Positions 6,061-10,020 of a DNA stretch of 10,020 nucleotides are shown here, piece after piece. A model generated the notes under the pieces. That model was given only the letters and a program-made list of their open reading frames with translations, was not told the origin of the DNA and made no database searches. The DNA is from Syntrophomonas sp. UBA5288 (GTDB lineage Bacteria > Bacillota > Syntrophomonadia > Syntrophomonadales > Syntrophomonadaceae). Location of the stretch: the NCBI GenBank assembly GCA_002408445.1, contig DHSK01000094.1:1-10020 (forward strand), in the 5' to 3' direction. Each line of letters begins with the position of its first letter. The stretch's first letter is position 1. The translations under genes and the position numbers were made by a program.

Positions 6061-6711
6061 ATCGAACTAAATGAAAGACAAGAAAAAATTCTGGGCATAG
6101 TTAAAACTCAGGGTCCCATTACCGGCGAACGCATAGCTGAAATGCTGGAGGTCACCAGGGCCGCATTACGGCCTGACCTGGCAGTGCTTACTATGTCGGG
6201 TTTTCTTGAAGCCAAACCCCGGGTAGGATACACCTACAAACCTGAAGGTGTGGAAAATGAAATACGAACTATTCTGAACCATTACCGGGTCAAGGATATA
6301 CAGTCACTTCCGGTGATCGTTAAAGAAACATGCAGTATTTATGATGCTCTGGTCACCTTGTTTATCGAAGATACCGGGACTATATTTGTGGTAGATGAAG
6401 ATAATTATCTTTCCGGGGTGGTTTCGCGTAAAGATTTCCTGAAGACCACACTGGGGCAGGCGGATATTCATAAAGTGCCTGTGAGTGTAATTATGACCCG
6501 GATGCCCAATATTATTACCACTAACCTTGATGAAACCGTGGTGGAAGCGGTTAAAAAAGTGGTGGAACATGAAGTGGATAGCCTGCCCGTGGTTAAGCTA
6601 TTTATTGATATGCAGGGGCAGGAGAATCTTGAGGTTGTGGGCAGGATTACCAAAACCAATATCGCCAGGCTATTTCTGGACCTGGCATCCAACAAGACGG
6701 AGGAGGTTTAG
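6061..6711 (+). CDS. ccpN: CcpN-like transcriptional regulator (winged helix plus two CBS domains)
   Basis: In Bacillus subtilis CcpN represses gluconeogenic genes (gapB, pckA) and the small RNA gene sr1 under glycolytic conditions. Here the frame encodes about 216 residues, close to the Bacillus length. The winged helix-turn-helix spans roughly residues 1-60 (ELNERQEKILGIVK, GPITGERIAEMLEVTR, then the LRPDLAVLTMSG recognition region). A CBS pair follows at about 82-138 and 140-210, including VVSRKDF, IMTRMPNI and GRITKTNI. The start is odd: the frame has a TGA at 6052-6054 and no ATG, GTG or TTG until ATG 6142, which would delete the first helices and has no ribosome binding site. Homology to residues just after the Bacillus start begins at ATC 6061, so ATC 6061 or 6058 is proposed. 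A frameshift in the A5 run at 6054-6058, entered from GTG 6051, is the alternative. It is followed by yqfL, as in Bacillus. Confidence 0.9.
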   Translation: MELNERQEKILGIVKTQGPITGERIAEMLEVTRAALRPDLAVLTMSGFLEAKPRVGYTYKPEGVENEIRTILNHYRVKDIQSLPVIVKETCSIYDALVTLFIEDTGTIFVVDEDNYLSGVVSRKDFLKTTLGQADIHKVPVSVIMTRMPNIITTNLDETVVEAVKKVVEHEVDSLPVVKLFIDMQGQENLEVVGRITKTNIARLFLDLASNKTEEV

Positions 6712-6714
6712 ATT

Positions 6715-7536
6715 TTGGCCAATCACTTACCAGGCATTTTTATAGTATCTGATTCAATAGGTGAGACAGCAGAAATGGTGGTTAGAGCAGCAGCCAGCCA
6801 ATTTAATTCGGGCTCAATGGAGATCAGACGGGTTCCCAATATATCAGATACCGATACCCTGACCGAAATTGTCCATCAGGCAGTACAGAACCGGTTTTTG
6901 ATAGCCTATACTCTGGTGGTAAGGGAACTGGCGGTTTTTCTGGAAGAGGAAGCGGCCCGGGCCGGAGTTATATGTGTTGATATTCTAGGACCATTAATAA
7001 CTGCCTTACGCAGCGTGAGCGACATAGAACCTAAAGGGGAACCGGGTCTCTTGCGCAAAGTTGATGAGATGTATTACCGCCGCATAGAAGCAGTGGAATT
7101 TGCAGTCCGTTACGACGACGGGAAAGATCCCCGTGGAATCGGACTGGCTGATATCGTATTGGTCGGGGTTTCCCGTACTTCCAAGACCCCTCTTTCCATG
7201 TATCTGGCCCACAAAAGGATAAAAGTGGCCAATGTTCCACTGGTTCCGGAAGTGTCGCCTCCCAATGAACTATTTAGCGTGGAGCGGGGGAAAGTAATCG
7301 GGCTTACCATAAGATTAGAACAGCTTAACCATATACGTACGGAAAGGCTTAAGACTCTGGGCTTGCAGGGCCAGGCCAGTTATGCCGATCCGCAGCGTAT
7401 TCTTGAAGAATTGGAATACTCGGAGCAGATAATGAAACGATTAGGCTGCCCGGTAATTGATGTGACTAACCGCGCGGTTGAAGAAACTGCGAGTAAAATA
7501 TTGGAAATTTACTATAGGAGGTTAAGTAATGTCTAG
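6715..7536 (+). CDS. yqfL: Pyruvate phosphate dikinase regulatory protein (PDRP, YqfL family)
   Basis: A bifunctional enzyme of the former DUF299 family. It inactivates PPDK by ADP-dependent phosphorylation of a threonine near the catalytic histidine, and reactivates it by phosphate-dependent removal that yields pyrophosphate. The 273-residue length is typical. The N-terminus has the signature FIVSDSIGETAEMVVRAAASQ. The nucleotide-binding loop GVSRTSKT is at residues 151-158, followed by PLSMYLA. The start is TTG at 6715, eight bases after AGGAGG (6701-6706); no ATG fits. It begins three bases after ccpN and overlaps ppdK by eight. Its likely target, PPDK, is encoded directly downstream. In Bacillus the homologue YqfL modulates CcpN activity, so a role on both neighbours is possible but not shown. 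A PEP synthase regulatory role is unlikely given the adjacent ppdK. Confidence 0.95.
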   Translation: MANHLPGIFIVSDSIGETAEMVVRAAASQFNSGSMEIRRVPNISDTDTLTEIVHQAVQNRFLIAYTLVVRELAVFLEEEAARAGVICVDILGPLITALRSVSDIEPKGEPGLLRKVDEMYYRRIEAVEFAVRYDDGKDPRGIGLADIVLVGVSRTSKTPLSMYLAHKRIKVANVPLVPEVSPPNELFSVERGKVIGLTIRLEQLNHIRTERLKTLGLQGQASYADPQRILEELEYSEQIMKRLGCPVIDVTNRAVEETASKILEIYYRRLSNV

Positions 7537-10020
7537 TAAAAAGTACATCTATCTATTTGAAGAAGGCAAAGCCAATATGCGTTCTTTGCTGGGAGGCAAG
7601 GGCGCCAACCTGGCCGAAATGACCAATATAGGATTACCTGTGCCGCCTGGTTTTACCATAACTACGGAGGCATGTAATGCTTATCTGGCATCTGGTCAGG
7701 AATTTCCTGCCGGTATGATGGAAGATGCTTTTCAGGCCCTGGAGGTGCTGGAAAAGAAAACCGGCAAAGTATTTGGCGATAAAAAGAATCCTTTACTGGT
7801 ATCGGTCCGCTCCGGAGCAGCTATATCCATGCCCGGGATGATGGATACCATATTAAATCTGGGACTGAACGATGATTCCGTACTGGGACTGGCTGATCTG
7901 ACCGGTGACGAGAGGTTTGCTTTCGACTGTTACCGCCGCTTTATCCAGATGTTCAGCAATGTAGTACTGGAAGTGGAGCACTCATTATTTGATAATATAG
8001 TTGAAAAACATAAACGTAAATTAAGTCTGATTTTTGATTATGAGATACCTGCCGCCGAATTAAAAGAAATCATAAAAGAATATAAAGGGTTGGTAAAACA
8101 GGAAAAAGGTTTTGATTTCCCGCAGGATGTACATGAACAGTTAACCATGGCAGTCAAAGCCGTATTCAATTCCTGGAACAATCAAAGGGCATTCGTTTAT
8201 CGCCGTTTAAATAAAATCCCCGATGATCTTGGCACTGCGGTAAATATCCAGTGCATGGCATTTGGAAACATGGGTGAAGATTGCGGTACCGGAGTTGCTT
8301 TTACCCGTAATCCTTCCACCGGTGAAAATACCCTATATGGCGAATTTCTGGTCAATGCCCAGGGCGAAGATGTAGTAGCCGGTATCAGGACTCCCATGCC
8401 TATATCCAAATTAAAGGATGAACTGCCTCAGGTCTATGAGCAGTTTGTTGATACCTGCAAAAAACTGGAGAAACATTACCGTGATTTGCAGGACATAGAG
8501 TTTACCGTAGAAAAAGGCAAACTTTATATGCTGCAGACCCGCAATGGCAAACGTACGGCCAAAGCGGCCATTACCGCCGCCGTTGATATGGTGAAAGAAG
8601 GACTCATAACTAAAGAAGAAGCCGTTATGCGGGTTGAACCTGAACAAATAACGCAATTGCTGCACAGGCAGATAGATACTACGGTAGAGCTTAATGTTAT
8701 TGCCAAAGGCCTGCCTGCCTCACCGGGCGCGGCCTGCGGTATGGTGCTGTTTGATGCCGATGAAGCGGAAAAAATGGGCAGCACCGGAGAAAAGGTAGTT
8801 CTGGTACGCAGCGAAACTACCCCCGATGATATACATGGTATCGTATGTGCGCAGGGAGTACTTACCTCACGCGGCGGTATGACCTCACATGCGGCAGTAG
8901 TAGCCAGAGGAATGGGTAAACCATGTGTGTGCGGCTGTGAAAGCATCAAGATCGATATCCAGAAAGAGCAGTTTACGGTTGACGGAAGGGTGATTAAGAA
9001 AGGTGATATTATTTCCGTCGACGGGGCCACCGGAAATGTAATACTGGGCCAGGCACCGATGGTTGAACCAACTCTTTCCGATGATTTTGAGACGCTCCTA
9101 AAATGGGCGGATGATATTAAAAAACTGGGTGTAAGGGCTAATGCCGATACCCCTTACGATGCTGCCAAAGCCAGGGAATTGGGAGCGGAAGGTATCGGAT
9201 TGGTACGTACGGAGCACATGTTTATGGCTACCGATAGATTGCCGGTAGTTCAGGAAATGATAATGGCCGACAACCTTGCTGCACGGGAGAAAGCTCTGGC
9301 CAAACTGCTGCCATTCCAGCGCGATGATTTTTATGGAATCTTAAAAGCAATGGCACCTTATCCGGTAACTATTCGTTTGCTGGATCCGCCCCTGCATGAA
9401 TTCCTGCCCAAAGCGGAAGTTTTGTTGCTGGAAATTGCCGAAATGAAATTCAAAAAAGAAACCGGCACCGCTTTAGTTGAAAAGGAAGAATTACTAAAGA
9501 CGGTACGTAAATTATCTGAAGCCAATCCCATGCTGGGCCATCGTGGATGCCGTCTGGGGATGACTTATCCGGAAATTTACCGGATGCAGGCCCGGGCTAT
9601 TTTTGAGGCCATGGTCATGCTAAAAGCAGAAGGAATTGAGGCCTCTACCGAAATAGAAATTCCTCTGGTAATAGATCTGGCTGAGTTCGCCTATCTCAAA
9701 CAGCAAATATTGGAAGTCTATGAAGAGATTAAGCAAGAGAAGAAGATGGAACTGAATTTCATGCTGGGTACGATGATTGAGTTACCCAGGGCTTGCATCG
9801 TAGCGGACGAATTGGCAGCCGAAGCAGAATTCTTCTCCTTTGGTACCAATGACTTGACCCAGACTACACTTGGATTCAGCCGGGATGATGCCGAAGGTAA
9901 ATTCATCCCCATTTATCTGGAGAAAAAAGTAATAAAAGATAATCCTTTCGCCGTAATCGACCGTAAAGGTGTCGGCGGCTTGATGCAGATTGCAGTCGAT
10001 AAGATTCGTGGTACCGGCAA
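7529..10020 (+). CDS. ppdK: Pyruvate, phosphate dikinase (3' end outside window)
   Basis: PPDK interconverts pyruvate, ATP and phosphate with PEP, AMP and pyrophosphate in the cytoplasm. The frame is open from ATG 7529 to the window edge, 830 codons of an expected 870-890. AGGAGGT (7516-7522) lies six bases before the start, which overlaps the yqfL stop region. The N-terminal nucleotide-binding domain shows GGKGANLAEM and VSVRSGAAISMPGMMDT. The swivelling phosphohistidine domain has GGMTSHAAVVARG, with catalytic His454 and, two residues before it, Thr452, the expected PDRP target. The PEP/pyruvate domain shows GLVRTEHMF (Arg560), RLLDPPLHEFLP (Arg616), GTMIELPRA (Glu751) and SFGTNDLTQ (Asn774). 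The catalytic cysteine of the CGEHGGD motif should fall a few codons past the edge. No disruption was seen. The neighbours suggest post-translational control by PDRP. Confidence 0.97.
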   Translation, partial: MSSKKYIYLFEEGKANMRSLLGGKGANLAEMTNIGLPVPPGFTITTEACNAYLASGQEFPAGMMEDAFQALEVLEKKTGKVFGDKKNPLLVSVRSGAAISMPGMMDTILNLGLNDDSVLGLADLTGDERFAFDCYRRFIQMFSNVVLEVEHSLFDNIVEKHKRKLSLIFDYEIPAAELKEIIKEYKGLVKQEKGFDFPQDVHEQLTMAVKAVFNSWNNQRAFVYRRLNKIPDDLGTAVNIQCMAFGNMGEDCGTGVAFTRNPSTGENTLYGEFLVNAQGEDVVAGIRTPMPISKLKDELPQVYEQFVDTCKKLEKHYRDLQDIEFTVEKGKLYMLQTRNGKRTAKAAITAAVDMVKEGLITKEEAVMRVEPEQITQLLHRQIDTTVELNVIAKGLPASPGAACGMVLFDADEAEKMGSTGEKVVLVRSETTPDDIHGIVCAQGVLTSRGGMTSHAAVVARGMGKPCVCGCESIKIDIQKEQFTVDGRVIKKGDIISVDGATGNVILGQAPMVEPTLSDDFETLLKWADDIKKLGVRANADTPYDAAKARELGAEGIGLVRTEHMFMATDRLPVVQEMIMADNLAAREKALAKLLPFQRDDFYGILKAMAPYPVTIRLLDPPLHEFLPKAEVLLLEIAEMKFKKETGTALVEKEELLKTVRKLSEANPMLGHRGCRLGMTYPEIYRMQARAIFEAMVMLKAEGIEASTEIEIPLVIDLAEFAYLKQQILEVYEEIKQEKKMELNFMLGTMIELPRACIVADELAAEAEFFSFGTNDLTQTTLGFSRDDAEGKFIPIYLEKKVIKDNPFAVIDRKGVGGLMQIAVDKIRGTG

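Noticed and set aside
6071..6100. ATG at 6071 as an alternative start or leader peptide
   Set aside because: It is in another frame and reaches a stop after nine codons, with no ribosome binding site at a suitable distance.
6142..6711. Shorter version of the CcpN-like gene starting at the first ATG
   Set aside because: It lacks a ribosome binding site and would lose the N-terminal helices of the DNA-binding domain, which are clearly encoded upstream in the same frame.
8524..9030. 168-residue minus-strand open frame in the ppdK region
   Set aside because: The + strand here encodes the PPDK phosphohistidine domain; the antisense product is low-complexity Ser/Thr/Ile sequence.
1..10020. CRISPR arrays, tRNA or rRNA genes, transposases, phage or defence genes
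   Set aside because: No spaced direct repeats, cloverleaf-like sequences or recognisable mobile or defence proteins were seen; the window is mostly conserved housekeeping genes.

Overview
The window is ordinary core chromosome of a Gram-positive, Clostridia-like Firmicute. The evidence is strong AGGAGG ribosome binding sites, a glycine T-box riboswitch, a split alpha/beta glycyl-tRNA synthetase, and a recO-glyQ-glyS-ccpN-yqfL order that matches Bacillus subtilis. The moderate GC content and a pyruvate phosphate dikinase gene replacing dnaG/sigA after yqfL would suit an anaerobic clostridial lineage such as the Syntrophomonadaceae. The genus is a guess. All convincing genes lie on the + strand.

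Layout. Positions 1-84 are the tail of an unidentified gene. It overlaps by 4 bp (GTGA) a small membrane-anchored protein with three acidic DxDxDG-type repeats (81-695). A 260-bp gap follows (696-955) with a strong inverted repeat. Next come an unidentified membrane-anchored protein (956-1873) and recO (1874-2629), which abut exactly. A consensus-like promoter overlaps the recO stop codon and drives a glycine T-box leader with GGC specifier, UGGA bulge and terminator. The leader controls glyQ (2974-3885) and glyS (3889-5958).

An AT-rich hairpin with a T-tract overlaps the glyS stop and may separate the last unit: a CcpN-like regulator, the PPDK regulatory kinase/phosphorylase (yqfL/PDRP) and ppdK, which runs off the window about 40-50 codons before its expected end. 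These three form a plausible pyruvate/PEP control module. The regulator would sense metabolic state, PDRP would switch PPDK on or off by acting on the threonine beside its catalytic histidine, and PPDK would interconvert pyruvate and PEP.

The most interesting stretch is the ccpN leader (about 5950-6150). The reading frame supports the full-length protein only if translation starts at ATC, or if an A-tract is frameshifted. The leader also carries an exact match to the published B. subtilis CcpN operator consensus (quoted from memory) and an inverted repeat that could cover the ribosome binding site. I saw no CRISPR array, tRNA, rRNA, insertion sequence or defence system.
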